Assembly: GCA_000708835.1 (NCBI GenBank)
Contig: DF236976.1
Span: 124,001 to 188,000, forward strand
Length of the DNA stretch: 64,000 nt
Direction: 5' to 3'
From: Klebsormidium nitens
Taxonomy: Eukaryota; Streptophyta; Klebsormidiophyceae; Klebsormidiales; Klebsormidiaceae
The notes under the pieces were generated by a model. The model had not been told where the DNA came from. It was given only the letters and a program-made list of their open reading frames with translations, and did not search any database. Positions 12,062 through 25,900 of the stretch are shown piece after piece. Made by a program: the position numbers and the translations under genes. Within the stretch, counting starts at the first letter, position 1, and each line of letters starts with the position of its first letter.

Positions 12062-13332
12062 GATGGCTCCTGCAAGCAATATGTACTCCTCAATGGAGCC
12101 AGCTGGACGTGGCACCGGGAATCCGTATCAGTCGTCTCTAACCGTTGCTCTAGCTTCTTACCGGACAGCTACTGTGCAGCAAGCGGGGAACATTCAGCAC
12201 GTCCAGCATTCGAAGCTCAATGAAGAAACCTTTTGCGGTGCTCGAGATCCTCGAAGTGACAAAACCCGGGACGAGCAGAAACCATTGTTCCGGCCTGAGT
12301 AACAGACTCATTGTCTCAGAGCCTCAGAGTCTCAGAGCCACTGGTTCAGAACATGGAACCAGTAAACTGCATGATGATGCGGACTCGGGTGGTTGAAGCG
12401 TTCAGGCTGACCTGTGTGCTATGCTGCCACGTCGGACTGGACTCGGTCAATATGTCATGATCGAAAGGGACTTCACCGCAGCTGGTTTGCAGGTGCACCG
12501 TTGACCGGGTCGTCCGGATCGCGGTCGCGAAACCCCCCCCCTAGTCAATACGTCGAACGCCGATCTCCCAGCACCGGCGGGGTTTGCATGAAAATCCAGC
12601 TAAGTTAAGATACCTTTATGCATCCTGGTTTGCTCGCTCGTTTCGCGGCTGCATCGTTTTTCCTTAACACAGTGTTCAGCTCTCGAACGATCCTTCCAAC
12701 CCTGTTCTGTGCATGATGCTTATTGAGTTGACATGCCTATATCGGCGATGATCACGATCCGAATTTGGAATATTCAAAGCGGCTGTATGTGTTCATGAGA
12801 ACTCAACATCTCTTTGGCTTGTACGGAAAAGAAATTCTCCAAAACCCGACCAGCACCCCATGCTGCCAGGAGAAGTAACAACCAGTGTTGCAGCATCGGG
12901 CTGTCATCGGGGCTGGACATGGCATGAAAGAAGCAGCGTGTGTTTTTTCATTTTAGCTTACAGATTCCCGACGGCCACATGAGTGACATCATCTTGAAAG
13001 AATGGTTCTACTCAGTCGACTTTTCTCTGTATGGTGGGGCAAGAGTGCTGTGACTGCGTTGCAGGCAATGAAGAAAAACCTTCATCGGCAATCTGGCAGA
13101 CGTGCTCGGCAGCCACAACTTCAAATATGCACAGGCCAATGGTGAATTAGAACACATTATCGTACCGCAACGCAGATTCAGTATCAAATCGAGCTTGACA
13201 AGTTCAAGAACTTCTATGATTGCGCTATCAAAATCTGGCTTCACGTCGGCTCTTCGACCTGTAACACTACTTCCACAGCAACTGGTATAGTACATGTCAA
13301 CACGCTTTCAACCCAACTCGTCTGTTACAACT
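12062..13332. other. intergenic between USP copy 2 and the catalase 3' end
   Basis: This is upstream DNA of USP copy 2 and the 3' flank of the catalase gene. Opposing ORFs near 13.0-13.3 kb have no recognisable protein content. A small CTCAGAG-type direct repeat lies near 12315-12340. Confidence 0.55.
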
Positions 13333-16300
13333 TTACAAGCTCACAAGCGCGGGCACCTCCTTGGGAAGGTCCTTCTCCGCGCGCGCGATGGTCTCCTTCA
13401 GATCCAACCCGAGAGACTCGGCCAGCCTCTCCCCTAGGCTCTTATCCACCCGGTAGTAGTGGTACAGGTTCAGCTGCTGGATCTTCTTGGGGACCGGGTC
13501 GGATTTACACCCGGCGCCCTTGCCCTTGGTCATGGTGTTAGTGATGCCGGTGATAACGCGCTCCTGCTCGTCCGGCTTCATTATGTGCCAAAGAGCGGTC
13601 GCCTGCGGGAAGCGAGTAAATGGTCAACCTTGAAGTGAGCAATTTCACAAAGACCTGCGTCTCTTTGGAGATTTCATATAAAGCTAAACACACATGATAA
13701 GCAGCGGAGGGCGCTCTTGTAGTGAGCGGCGAAGTTTTTGAAAAGCAGAATCCAGGGGACGCAGCAAAAAATCAACGACAATCCCGGCCTTCACTCGGCA
13801 CGCTGAATGACGGAAAGGAAGTAGGAACTACGTCGTCACATTGGGAGTGCTGTGTTGGATTGGAGCGCTTCAGTCGGATGACTCGAGAGGGACCAGTCCG
13901 CGTGGCGACCGAGCGAAGGATCCGGACAGACTCCAGCATCGCAACCAAGGTTCCTGCAACAAAAGCGGACGTCCGTACCTGCGAGTAGTCGTCCGAATCC
14001 GCCCGGTGGTTGTACCGCTTGCCCTCGCCGCTCATCTGCAGGGGCACGGCCGGGTCCACGTACCGGGCGTCCTCGGCGGGGCCGCCGAAGCTGTTGGGCT
14101 CGTACGGGGGGCCGGCCTGCAAAACAAAAACGGGGAAAATCAATGCCAGATCCAGGACAAGATACGCTGTCAACTCTGGTTTTTCGAAGGCCAATATCTA
14201 GTGATAGATTGGTGCTCCATCATGGTATGAGATATTTCGAGAAATATTTTAGGAAGTCGCCGCTTCGCCTGCAAAACCAATGGAGCTAGCGATCGTGTGA
14301 CTAACGAACGAACCTGTCGACCGAGAACCCAGCTCGGAGGATCTTCATTTGTTGAGAAAAGTAGGCGTGCAATGGGTGACTCGAATTGCTTTCCTGCCTT
14401 GCATAAGTCCCGCATGGCCGGTTGTGAGTGCGAGGTAACCGCACACGAACAGTTTTCCTCCTTACGCATTCCCTTAGTGAATAGCGGCAAGCAGAAACCG
14501 ACGGCGCAGAGCCACGTGGTAGATCCAAGCATGTCCGTTACTGATACGATTAGAGACAGCGGAGTCTTTCTCCAGTTGCAGAAAACCCGACTGCAAACTG
14601 CCAAGTGCTGAAGCCTGCTACTACAGGCCCGGTTTTGTTGCTTTGATCAACTCGGACCAGGAACAGAACATGTATGAATTCTTACCCCGTTTTGCGTCTG
14701 CATGAAGCCGTCTGAGTGGTAGTTGAACACCGGGCACCGGGGCTTGTTCACCGGCTGCAAGGAAAACCCTAAATACTCAGGAACTGTGAAGTCGTAGCTG
14801 GGGAAAATAATCTTGGGACACTTTGTCCTTCTACAAGTTTAAGAACCGGTCAGGATACCAAACGGAGCATTTTGAAGTAGGTAAGTGAGCGCAGACTCAC
14901 GTGGGATACGAAGAAGTTGGGCTTGTGTACATCACACGAACGACCGTTGTAAAAGCCGAGAAAGCGCCCGCAGAAAGATCATGGAACGCTGCTCCGAAGT
15001 ATGCCTTCAATGCGAGGAGACGCAGCTTTTCTCCAAAACGAGGTCCCAAAAAGGTCGAACAAACACTTAAACAGAGACTGAAAGGCGGAACGTGCGCACC
15101 AGTTGCTCGTGGTTGATGCCCAGCCTGTAGACTGCCGCGTCCTTGTACGAGAAAAGACGCGCCTGCACAAAGCGCGGTGGAAAAGAGTTGAGTAGGCTAG
15201 CTTTTTCTTCTCTTAGACGCGGTAAAGTTGTGGCGGTATCTCCCACGCAACTTGCTATAGAAGTCTTGGAAGAATTCTGAAACGCGAGACAGCATCCTGG
15301 TGAAATTTTTCTTGATGCTAGCTGGACTTCTTGTAAACGACGAAGCCAAGGTGCGAAACTAGCTTGCGGGAGCGTCTGCCCGACGCCTGTTTGTAGCCTT
15401 CCAATCAGATGATATACCATTGGCCCCTTCAAAACATATCGAAACCTCAATTTCAACCGCTAACCCGGTCCTGGAAGCCTGCTGCTGACCACGGCTCATT
15501 TCACAGAAATCGCATAAAGAAGGACGGCTCGATTTTGGCGAGCTTCAGATAACGAGGCAGACAACGATGAAGGAAACCGAGAAAGGACGAAACAGATAAA
15601 GAAGGAAACAAAGCCGTTTCTTCACCTGCAGCATGCGGTCGGGGGAGTAGCCGATGCCGGGCACGACGTTGGCGGGGGCGAACGAGGCCTGCTCCACGTC
15701 CTGGAAGTAGTTCACCGGGTTGCGGTCGAAGTGCAGCTCGCCCACCTGCAGTAGAAATATGTGAGTCTGATGTATTGTCTTGGCTGCGCATCAAGCCTTT
15801 CGTGTGCCTGGTAACTCGAACTGACGGGCTCCTTGCGTTACCACTCCGGGCCGACGGACACAGCGCGCGCGGATGAGCAGGGAAAGGCGCTAAAGGAGCG
15901 CTTTCAATCGCTGCAAGGAGGCTGATGAAGGCCACGAAGACGCTGTTTGAAGTTTGACGCTGTTCGACAGGTTTCCCACCATGCCAAAGTGCACACTTTT
16001 GGGCACATCCCGCAACGTCCAGCTATACGTCATATGAAATCTTGCTGGCGGCGGACTCTTTCCTGCGAGGTTAATCTTCTGTCGATGATAGTGCAATTGC
16101 CAACGCAGGTTCCTGACCTCCTGCTCAGCTTCCGTCACAAAGCTCAAACACGTCTCTCGAAGTAATGGGCCTCTTTCGAGCGTACCTCGTGCAGCGGGAA
16201 CTCCTTGTGTGGCCAAATCTTGGTAAGGTCAAACGGATCGTAGGGCACCTCGTCGGCCTGCTTGTCCGTCATCACCTGGATGAACATCTTCCACTTGGGC

Positions 16301-19193
16301 CCGTTGCCGTTCTGGATGTTCTGCAGCGCAAAGAAGACAAAGTCCGTCAACACGTCTGCGACCAATGATTGCGTGGGTACTTTACTTGCGCTTTCCAATC
16401 TCGCTCAGCATCGACCCTGATCGTGCGTCTTTCTCGTACCGTCCCCTAAAGCGCGTCTCTGCCGCGCTTTCACGCCTGGATGGCTTGGCGTTTCTAACTT
16501 GCATACATGTAACAGAGCTCCTCGTTGTGCCGCGCTACTGATCTGTAAATTGATAAAAGCCCTGCGCCCATGTGCCCTGTACCGCTTGCACGACTATCTT
16601 TTCGATGCATTTTCCAGTATCCCACAGCTGGACCCTTACGGGATAGCACTACTTGGCCGCCACCTCGACTATATCGTATCAATCGCTAGCACTCCCGAGG
16701 GCTACCTCAGATGTTCCGGACGTCCCCATGGTGTTACTGGCTAGCACTTGCGTGGACTACCTCACAATTTTCGGACGTCCTCACCGTGAACAAGTCCTCG
16801 TTGAACAGGTCCGGGTTCTCTCCGGACAGCGCAATCCCTTCCTCGTCAGTATACGACTCGTTGCCCTGCTCCGACTTCATATGGAACTTGCACCAAACCC
16901 GCTCGTTGTTATCGTTAACCAGTGAAAACGTGTGGCTGCCGTAGCCGTTCATGTGCCGGTACGACTTGGGCAGACCCCGATCGCCCATCAGCCATAGCAC
17001 CTGCAAACGAGCGCGGTTAAATGCTTAACCTTCGGATTTAGCGTTGACCCTGAATGTCACGCTACCCGTCAGGGCCCTCGTTCGATACTGATGCGTGTCC
17101 AGCGCTTTCCAGGCTCGTGGACGCTGACAGACGCCGAATCAGAGAAATATTTTCAAAATGGAGACCGTTTGTCCAGTCCTAGCGTCTACGCTGCTTTTCG
17201 ATCTGTAAATTAGCCTCCCGATCCACATTCTGATCACGGTCGAGAAAGCTACAATGTCCCACACGATGCTTGATATCAGCCGTGTACGGATCCGCGGAAG
17301 ACTACTGGTCGACCACCCGACCATTTTGAGCAGTCTGCCTCTATCTACGCAAGCCAACAACCCCGAGACGGGCAACTTCGGGCTCCGACCAGCATTGGCA
17401 GGAAGTGAGCAAGCGTCAGTCCTTCCGTAATCAGCTCTTTGGCAACTCCTTTCCTAATCGAATGGCTGAGAGCCGTCCTACTTCCCCTCGTCTAGTCACA
17501 CGATTTTACTAGTAGAGGCCGCCAAACTTCAGAAAGGTAGACAAACCAGAGCACTAGGGATCCGACAGTATTCCAACGGCTATGAAGACAGAAGTGAGGA
17601 GATAATCAACGATGGAGAAAACTGAGGAGCCGGAAAAAGAAGCTCGACCAGTACCTGGTGGGTGGCTTCGGGCGAGTGGCCCCAAAAATCCCAGCGCATG
17701 GTCCAGGAGCGCAGGCCGCGCACATCACGCTTCTGAGAGTGGATCAGGTCGGGGAACTTCAGGGGGTCCCTGTAGAAGTCGTGAGACTGTTAAGTGCTGC
17801 TAGGCAGACATGGCACCAATGATTGCTCACCTCAGAATTTCAAGCAGCTGGGGCTTACCGGAACAGCCGTTTACAGACTTTACTCGCATTACAGCGTTCC
17901 GTCCTTGAGATCTTGCACAGAAAAGGCACGTGGGTTCGATAGAAAAGACCGAATTGTCTCATTGGTTATCTCCGCACATGTGGTTTTGGTCCATGTCCCA
18001 ACAAGCGGCTAAACAAAAAGGGTCGAGTTACCATAGCCGTAAAGAAAAGCACAGATTCAATGCGTTGAAAGACGTCAAGAAGCATTCTACGAAAGTTTGT
18101 TCTCAGACCATTGTAAGGCTTGGAGATCATGAGCAAGCTCACCTGATGAAGAAGATGGGCGTGTTGTTGCCAACAAGATCCCAGTTACCCTCGTCCGTGT
18201 AGAACTTGACCGCAAACCCGCGAGGATCGCGCACCGAGTCTGCTGACCCATGCTCGCCCGCAACAACGCTCCACCGCGCAAAGATCTCGGTCTTCTTGCC
18301 AATCCTGTCGAACAGCTGTATAGAAACAGGATCCGGTTTAGAAATCGAATGAATGGGCGCAACTTTTCGCAGCAGATACCAAGACAGGCAAACGGGCCGC
18401 ATTCCACAGTTATCGTTTCCAGCTTCTCGAGGTGCAGGGGATAGTATAAGAGCGAACTATAGGACGTGGAGCAGTGCTTTCAAATCTTCCAATCATCAAG
18501 CCAATCAACACAGACGATGCAATATCAATTCAGAGATATACTTGCAATGAAATAAACTGCTTCGACTTCAAGCTTCCCTCACCTTTGCCTTTGTGTACTT
18601 CGAGATGTCCTTTGTGACGGTGAAGGTGCCGAAAGCACCGGCACCCTTCTCGTGCACTGACCGGGGCGGGATGCGCTCCCGGTTGAAATGGACCTGTTGG
18701 TTGCAAATCAGCCGTTTTGACCAGATGCCTTCACAGTAATAACAAAGAGGAATTGGCTGAAAGCATCCAACAGAGGACACAGCTAGACATGCATAACCAG
18801 TATAGGAAACAAGGGAGTCCCTAAAGAGTCTGATCGTACTTGTCATTTCAGGCCTTTCTGGACTAGAAACCGACCCAAGCAAAAACAGTCCCTCTAAAAG
18901 AACCCATATGAGACAAATTTGAAGAGCTGCATCGATCAACCTCCATATGTAAGGCCCCTCACATTCTTCTCATACAGATGGAAGTCCTCGGCCAAGAGCA
19001 GGGGTCCCCTCCTGCCCGCAGTGATGCTGTTTGTGTTGTCCCCAACAGGCTTGCCAGACGCAGTTGTGAGCGTCTCCTTTGGCTTGATATAGTGCTCTCC
19101 CGGCTTTCCATTCCCATTGAAGAGCCCTGCCCTCGGGGCCTGCTGGCGAGCCTCCCGCCTGAGCTGTGCGCAGCCTTGACACGCTGCTGACAA
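13333..19193 (-). CDS. monofunctional heme catalase, clade-3-like
   Basis: Breaks down hydrogen peroxide to water and oxygen. Exons on the minus strand: about 19193-18963, 18693-18583, 18315-18143, 17769-17655, 17000-16785, 16320-16186, 15745-15626, 15162-15100, 14754-14686, 14116-13979 and 13602-13333; all internal phases agree. Catalytic His sits in [12 protein letters not shown], catalytic Asn in [11 protein letters not shown], and the proximal heme Tyr in [14 protein letters not shown]. Other signatures are [37 protein letters not shown] and NPFDLTK-like [17 protein letters not shown]. About 469 residues follow exon 1, normal for a small-subunit enzyme. SLTAG-like and PNSFGGP motifs resemble animal, fungal and bacterial clade 3 rather than plant clade 1. 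The first exon lacks an in-frame ATG, so the true start, probably in a short upstream exon, is unresolved. The C-terminus ends VSL, not a standard SKL peroxisome signal. Confidence 0.95.
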
Positions 19194-20435
19194 GAGGATG
19201 ATGTCAGCATAGAACTCCTGAGGATCAGGGCACCACTTACAAGGAAGGGAATTCCAGGAGGACGTGATTTGGTCTTCAAAGTGTCAGGATAGGATGCCAA
19301 AGCTCAGCCAGCAGATGAACAAGGGCCTTTAAGAGGTTATCTCGAACGATCCACTTTCACGTCAGAGCAGATGCCTGGTGACATAATCACTCTGACACTT
19401 TGGCATTGAACGGCGGTTTCTCCCATCAGTAAGGGGGTGCCCATATTTCATTGTTCAAAGATTAAGCATACTGTCTAGCAGAAAGTATCCTTTGACGCAA
19501 AGGACCAGAGGCCCCTTACATGCATTACAATCAAAGCAGATTGCTGGGGAGCTGCATGCATACATTGGCTTCAATTCACAGGAGATGGGAGCTCTTTGCC
19601 AGGATCCTTTGGATGGTGCCCCGGACCCCCCAAGAAAAGTGGCTGGTAGAACAGGGTAGCAAGTTGCTTAAGCTCTCTAATCAAGATGCAGCCATCGTTC
19701 CACGCAGTACTCATGGCCGCTCTGTGCAAGACAGAACCAATGGGAGAAAGAGACCCACCTGGCGGGGCTGCAAAAGCGGTGCCGGTCAGAAACTGCTTGT
19801 TATCCTGCACCCTTTGGAATATTGATTGTCCTTGAAGCCCCTTTTCTGCCACGCGAGACGCCATTGCTGAGGAGGCCATACAAATGTTTAGATCCGTTTG
19901 CTTCGCAAATCCACCTCCTTGCCTGGGACAATGCAGTTGCTAATAAGGTCCCTTCTCAAGTATTGAGCACGATTAGGCTTCCAATTCAAGAGCTCCTGCT
20001 TGGCGCTGCAGCCTGTGGAAAGTGGGACGATCGCTGATTTTTGTCACGACCTAATCAGGAATGAGAGTCTGGACTTTGCAAAGTGCAAACGGTACCTCTG
20101 GTATTCGGACTCCTCCTCGGCACGTCTCTTGCGCTGGCCAACTTGTTCAGCTTCTCGAGCTTCAGTAGGTCCTAGCTTTGCTACGTCTCTGCCATTATCG
20201 ACGTCGACTGCACTCGAGCTCGGGGAGGTTCAAACTGCCGGAACGTCGGGGGATCCCGCCGGAGGATTCACAAGGTGGTCGGAAGGAGCCACTTGGCAGC
20301 CCGGACGTTCGAACCCCATCCAGAATCTGTGCGATTTGGAACCGGGGTTCTGGGGTGCGTACCGAATCACTTGAGATAACTTGGCATCAGACTTGGACCA
20401 GTACGTACCTCGACCGCTCGGGCTTTTGCACTTTC

Positions 20436-20441
20436 CACGTG
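20436..20441. promoter_or_regulatory. G-box / ABRE core CACGTG
   Basis: A perfect palindromic CACGTG lies 452 bp upstream of the LEA-like ATG. In plants this core binds bZIP and bHLH factors and is common in stress and abscisic-acid promoters. A six-base match can occur by chance, so function is inference. Confidence 0.3.
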
Positions 20442-20766
20442 TATGAAGATCGGGCCTGCAGATACGAGTGCATGCAGTGGATCATAATATCATGTGAACC
20501 ATGTGGCAGTTATACCAATTCAAAGACGACAGGTGTTTCAAGAGGAGGCTTGCATGGCGGACAGTTGGCAGCCGATGAACTCCCGCTGACTCGGACAAAA
20601 CAGTACTGAAGTTTTTCACACGCTGTTGTGTGATGACAACAACCCTGCTATTTACTTTGAGTGTGAATAAGCTCGCAGATCAACCCACGGCACAGCTGGC
20701 AAATAGCGCGACTGCCGCCACAGTCATCACTGATCTGTGATATCACTTTACTGCGCAGCCACGGAA

Positions 20767-20775
20767 GATAAAAGG
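20767..20775 (+). promoter_or_regulatory. TATA-like element of the LEA-like gene
   Basis: GATAAAAGG lies 118 bp upstream of the ATG at 20893, a plausible TATA position for a short 5' leader of about 90 nt. Confidence 0.3.
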
Positions 20776-20892
20776 AGAGCAGATGCACGAACAAGACATT
20801 CATTTCAAGCAGCTTCCATTCAGCAAATTCAAGCTCTCTCACCGCTCAAAACAGCCACCTTTCTCTCCGTCACCAAACACCAACCAGCAATC

Positions 20893-22119
20893 ATGCCTCT
20901 GGGTTCAGCTGAGCAGCAGGCCAAGGGTGAGTCCACCCAGAAGTCGGCCGAGGCCGAGAGGGGCACCAAGGACTTCAAGACCAACGTGCAGGAGACTGTG
21001 AGTTGCTAAGACTCAAGCACCGCACCGAAACTGTCTGACGTTTGCAAGTGTTCTGTGCAATTTGTAAGAGCTGCAGGTTAGCAAATGAGGGAGGGTTTGA
21101 AATGGAAGATAGCTGTGTCATTCCTTTGGAGTGAAGGGGAAAACTGGGAGTTAAGAGTATTGCCGGTCAGCTATCCTACCTGTATACTGACGTGTGACAA
21201 GATTGACATCTACTTTTGAAGTTGGATGTTCGGCTAGTTTCCTATCTCAGAAGTGCAGGCATTTTGCAAGCTAGATTGGGGGTAAAATGCCAGGGTGCCA
21301 ATTGTCAGATGGGATACTCAAAGCCGGGCTAAAATGTCTAGAGGCCTTTGCGTTGTGCTTTTGCAGTGTGGCATTGGCACGTCATGAGGCAGCCATTCCC
21401 TACGGAGTTCTCTTTTGCTTCTTGGAGAATCAGTAACGTTGTTGTCTTCTTATGATTGTACTCAATTCTACAAATGCAGTTTGAGAAGGCCAAGGCCAAC
21501 GTCCAGGCCGTCGGTGACAAGATCATGCACCCCTCCGACCAGGGCAGGGCAGCTGCTGATGCCGAGAAGGATGCCAAGAAGGCTCAGGTTGGGGCTCAGG
21601 CTGGGGTGAGGAATGAAACGGGTCCTCTTTCTATTCAGTTTGTCCAGCCCAATGCAGGGAATTGCAGAGTGCTCAGGACATAAATGGTAGAGTTGGGCAT
21701 CACTTTTTGGAATGGCGGAAACAAGAGCAGGTCATGAAACTGGCTAGTAATATTGAAACAAGTGCACTGCTTCCAAGTTTTCAAACACAGCAAATGGAAG
21801 TGGGTGAAATCTCTGCTGTAACAAATACAGCAACGAACGAGCGTCTTTTTGAACCCTAGAATGCGACAATGTGTCGTACCAGACAAAGCCTTTGATTGCA
21901 GTGTACTACTTTGCTTCCTACTAATCCTAGGTTTTGCCCTTGGCGATCTGCCGATAAGAAAGCTGAGGAAGCTGAGGAGTTTTTGGCATTCAAAAGATAG
22001 AATGTGCGTCTGACCAGTATACACTTGTGGATGTGCAGGCAGAGAGGACTGGACATCAAGCTGAGGAGACTGGCGAGAAGGCCAAGGGTTTCTTCCAGAA
22101 GAACAACCCCCTCGCATAA
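20893..22119 (+). CDS. small hydrophilic LEA-like protein
   Basis: Three exons, 20893-20997, 21480-21605 and 22039-22119, total 312 nt and encode 103 aa. The start MPLGSAEQQAKGESTQ is the first ATG after a TATA-like element. The protein is almost free of hydrophobic residues and rich in Ala, Lys, Glu, Gln and Gly, with repeated amphipathic Lys/Ala/Glu helical segments (FEKAKANVQAVGDK, AADAEKDAKKAQVGAQAG, AEETGEKAKGFFQKN). This composition is that of LEA-type protectants, which stay unfolded in water and form helices on drying or at membranes. The exact LEA group cannot be set by eye. The G-box upstream and the catalase neighbour agree with a stress role, but that is inference. Confidence 0.8.
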
Positions 22120-22931
22120 GTGCAGAGCAAAAGTTTTGTGACAGTCAGTTCGTCACAGGTGCCTATTTTTGACAGTCTTTAGTGTCTAGCTAGGGTTCTG
22201 ACAGGTAAATTGGTGAAAGAGACATATCTTGTAAACAGTGTTTAAATTGTATTGTGAATGTGACTAAACAGTAATACAATCCTGTGTAACAATTGTGGAA
22301 GGATCTAATTCTTCAACTGATTGTGACCAAATCGTTTTCATCAATGGCATTGAAAGATCTTTTCAAATGTGGCAATAACATATTGCCGTCCCTTACATAC
22401 CTAAAACATTCACCTCCAAACACCACATATCGTTCAAAATGGTAATAGTCCTACCTTATATGTTGTCAAAAGTACCACATTTTTAATAATTTGTCCTGAA
22501 ACGACCATTCGCATAAATGACCAATTAAAGGAACGGTAGTTTCACCATCTTCATATCTAGTTACCTCATCCTAATTTTTGGTTTGCAATGTTGTCGATTT
22601 TTAATACTCAAAAAACACATTTATTTGGATGAATCTGCACAGGACATGTAAAACTCATTAATTAAACAAATCACATGAACATACATTCAGTCGTGTAAAC
22701 CGATGTAAACAGCATGAAAATTTTAAGGATGCATGATGGTACGCTTACATTTGCAATGGCAAATCAACCACACCCTGATAAATTCATTAAACATTTTCGC
22801 ATTTTCACATATTAAAATTGCAAAGCAACATAGCCAATTCGATCATATATCTGCAGACAAAATAATCATACCAACTGTCATTTAGAACGTTTTTACAACA
22901 TGTACATTCCCATCGAGAGTCCCGCAGTCGA
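22120..22931. other. AT-rich spacer between convergent LEA-like and ITPK genes
   Basis: This 0.8-kb stretch is clearly more AT-rich than its surroundings, with many short A and T runs. It lies between two 3' ends. No ORF, tRNA or organelle gene fragment is recognised in it. Confidence 0.6.
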
Positions 22932-25900
22932 TCAACAAAAACTGCCATCTTCATAATCTGCCTTTACGTCTCCATCCTCCTGATTTAGTAAGCACCACTG
23001 TTCATGCTTATGACGCAGCGCGTCCCACAGCGAAGTCACAGCAATCTCCTTAGGAACGTCTTTGAACGACGGGAAATAGTTCACGTCGACAACAATGTGA
23101 TCTCGACTGTCAAGTTGCACCTGCGCCACGGTTTCAGAGGCAATCAGTCAAGGAAATACTGAAACTAATCGTTTCCGAGCTCGTGAATACCGTAGCTGAC
23201 GAGTGACAATGTGCATAAGCCCTTCAGTACGAACGGTTTGTGCGTCATGATCCTGATGCCCATCGAGGTCTAAGATCGTCTCTGCACCACGGCCAGGCGC
23301 CTAAGCATAGAGTGCAAGATGGGGCTATGCGTGCACGCTATCTCCCCAATCGACTGATTTGTATGCTCTGATTGGCTTATCGAAAGACAACGGCATGCTA
23401 ACCCCACAAGCAATGGTCAAAACGTAGACTCGAAGGTCATTGCACCATCTTGCAACTCAAGCCACGCCAGGAACCATGATTCCCTCCAAAATCTCTTGAC
23501 CGGTAGAAAGGGAGATAGCAGCAGATTCAAGACAAAGCTGACATACCCTGCTCCTAGCCTTGTGACCGGTGGGGACGGCAGCGTCCACACTGAAGCTGAA
23601 GACGTGCCGGAGCAGGCCTTCCGAACCAACGCTTTGGCAGAGAGACCGAGAACTAGGGATAGTCAACAATCTTGTTCTTTCTAACGGGCTCATACCCCGA
23701 AAGACAGAGAGACACAAGTGTCCACCTTTGAGCGTCTCACCACAACGTCGAAGCCGAAAAGGCTGAGCCCCAGCTTCTCCCGCAGCCAGCTGGCAATCCC
23801 CTCCAACGCCGCTTCATCCACGCCGTTCGATTGGGTGGGCTCGCACGTGGCACCGTCGGAATCGGCCGTCGGATTCGCCGACCTGGTGAGCGGCGTCCGC
23901 AGGCTGCAAAACAAAGGTAGAGCAGGTTGGACCTTGGAATGCGTGCGAGTTCGAGCGAAGGAAAAGGACTGAAGCATGGTACCAAGAAGCTAAAAATTCT
24001 GAAGTTCCGGAGTGAGCCGCTGTCGCTGGAGCGAGTCAAAATACGGGGTTCTCGCAGCAGAAACACCATATTGACAAGAGGTTATATCAAGATCAAATAT
24101 GGGTGGCTGCCGTTCATCTCCGGTAGGCTCAGCGAAACGCATTTGCAGATTCTTCAGGGCAAGGAACCCTAAGGTCAGCCCTTCCTGGTGCTCGCTGAAC
24201 CACGACATGGATGCTTGGGACGAAAGGATGAAAAACCACGTGCGGATAACCAAGTATGAAAAACACTTCCCCTTCGCCCTCGCTGGGTAGAGATATCCTC
24301 CGTCAGACAAAGTCCGAATGCAAGGAGGCAACTGGGCCCCCACCTGTCGAAGGTCACGACGGCCGCCTCCCGATGCTCGTCAAGGATCTCCCGAGCGTCG
24401 GGCATCGAGACACGTGGCGTGTGGAAGAGCTTCGAGCCGAGGACATACACCTTGTGCTGGAGGCCGCCGTGGTCGACGTACTCCTGCACCGCCCAGGGTT
24501 ACTACTGGGGTTAGACTCGGGTTAGATGCGAGTCCTCAAAGGCGCCGGCGACGGGTTTTCAACAGGCTTTGCTTCACGTCAAACTCGTCGAAGCGGATTC
24601 CGAAGCGGTTTGGAAGGTTTGCGAACAGGATTCGGAGGATCTCGAGGTGATAAGAAAAGGGTTCGAGGAAGTATATTCGCGAGCCACGTGTGTCAACTGA
24701 CCTGAAGTGAGGCCGGGAGAGTCACCCTGGACTCGAGCAGGCCCTCGGGCCTCAAAAGCAGTGCCATCGCGTGCGACTCTGGGGTTCCACAGGCCACCCG
24801 CGGCTTCATAATGCACGGGAACGCCATACCCAGTTCTGCCATGCTCTCGCTCAGCTTCGCCACGTCATGTTCTAGAACCTGCGCGCCAAAGAGGGCTACT
24901 CGTCATCGAAGTGACGCTGATTGTGTAGGACGCATCAATCTGCTCCAAGCAGGTGTCAATTCGCAACAAGCAAGTCAAAATCACATGGCCGCTGGCCTCA
25001 GGGCAATTGTCCCAGGCAAGTTCTTGATTAATTTGAGCAAACAGGAAGGTATTGGAAGACTGTCCGTCTGTTCCCCCTCTTTACCTGAACAGGAATAAAA
25101 AAGGTTCGAACAGGAAACCTTTATCAATTCGAGACGAGATTGCCGGGCAGAGGAAGTTCGTTCCAGGATTCTCCATCGACTCATACTTGGATTAAGAGTA
25201 CGTGCTCGTCCAGCGTAAGGGGACAGCCGAGCATCATCCTGTTGAGATGACTAATTATCAGTCCCTACGAAATTATGCCTAGTCTTTTAACTCGTAACAC
25301 GGCAGCTAGTGATCGCAATCAGTCAGAGTTCGCCACCGGTTTGTATCTCACCAGCGCTTACCCGTATGGCTTTTGGCGCTCGTACGGTTACTGCTAATCC
25401 TGGCAGTGTAATGTTGCTGATGGCGTCGTGGATAGCGAATCTGTCCATCACGACACGAACGTCGTCGAAGGAGTCGACGACAAGCAGCTCTGGATGGGAA
25501 GCGCAGAACCTGCAGATTGTGTGGCGAGATAAGGATCAGGTGTCGGTAGGAAAACGACAAGACTAGGTGCCAGGGAACCTGGTTGCAACCTCGAAAATCG
25601 AGTAGCAACCCGACTGAGACGTGTCCATGTTCAATGACGAGCTTGCTCTTTCAAAACAGAGGTGCTTTCAGCAACGACCTTCTGGATTCAGAATACATGA
25701 AAGAGACTGCTAATCCGATCAAGTGTCCGAAATCCGTCTGGAATCTGTCTCCAGATCGTACAATAAAATCAACAACCCACTGGCTCTTCAGCGGCTTATT
25801 CAATGGTGGATGCTTCGTGAGGAACCTATTCCATGAAGAAAGTCCAAATCTGAAATTGACAGCCAGAATAGTCTCAAATGAAAGGCATATCTGTGGAACA

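Larger units (their letters stand above)
19194..20892. other. divergent promoter region, catalase (-) and LEA-like gene (+)
   Basis: About 1.7 kb separates the two start regions. The catalase first exon may lie in its left part. Two overlapping long frames at 20.0-20.6 kb look like chance: they have no domain signature and no splice-site support. A perfect G-box and a TATA-like element on the LEA side are listed separately. Confidence 0.5.

Noticed and set aside
13008-13295. 95-codon minus-strand ORF near the catalase 3' end
   Set aside because: No recognisable family and a competing plus-strand frame of similar quality; probably chance.
20000-20609. Two overlapping plus-strand ORFs of 124 and 143 codons
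   Set aside because: No domain, no hydrophobic core pattern, no splice support, and they overlap each other in the catalase/LEA spacer.
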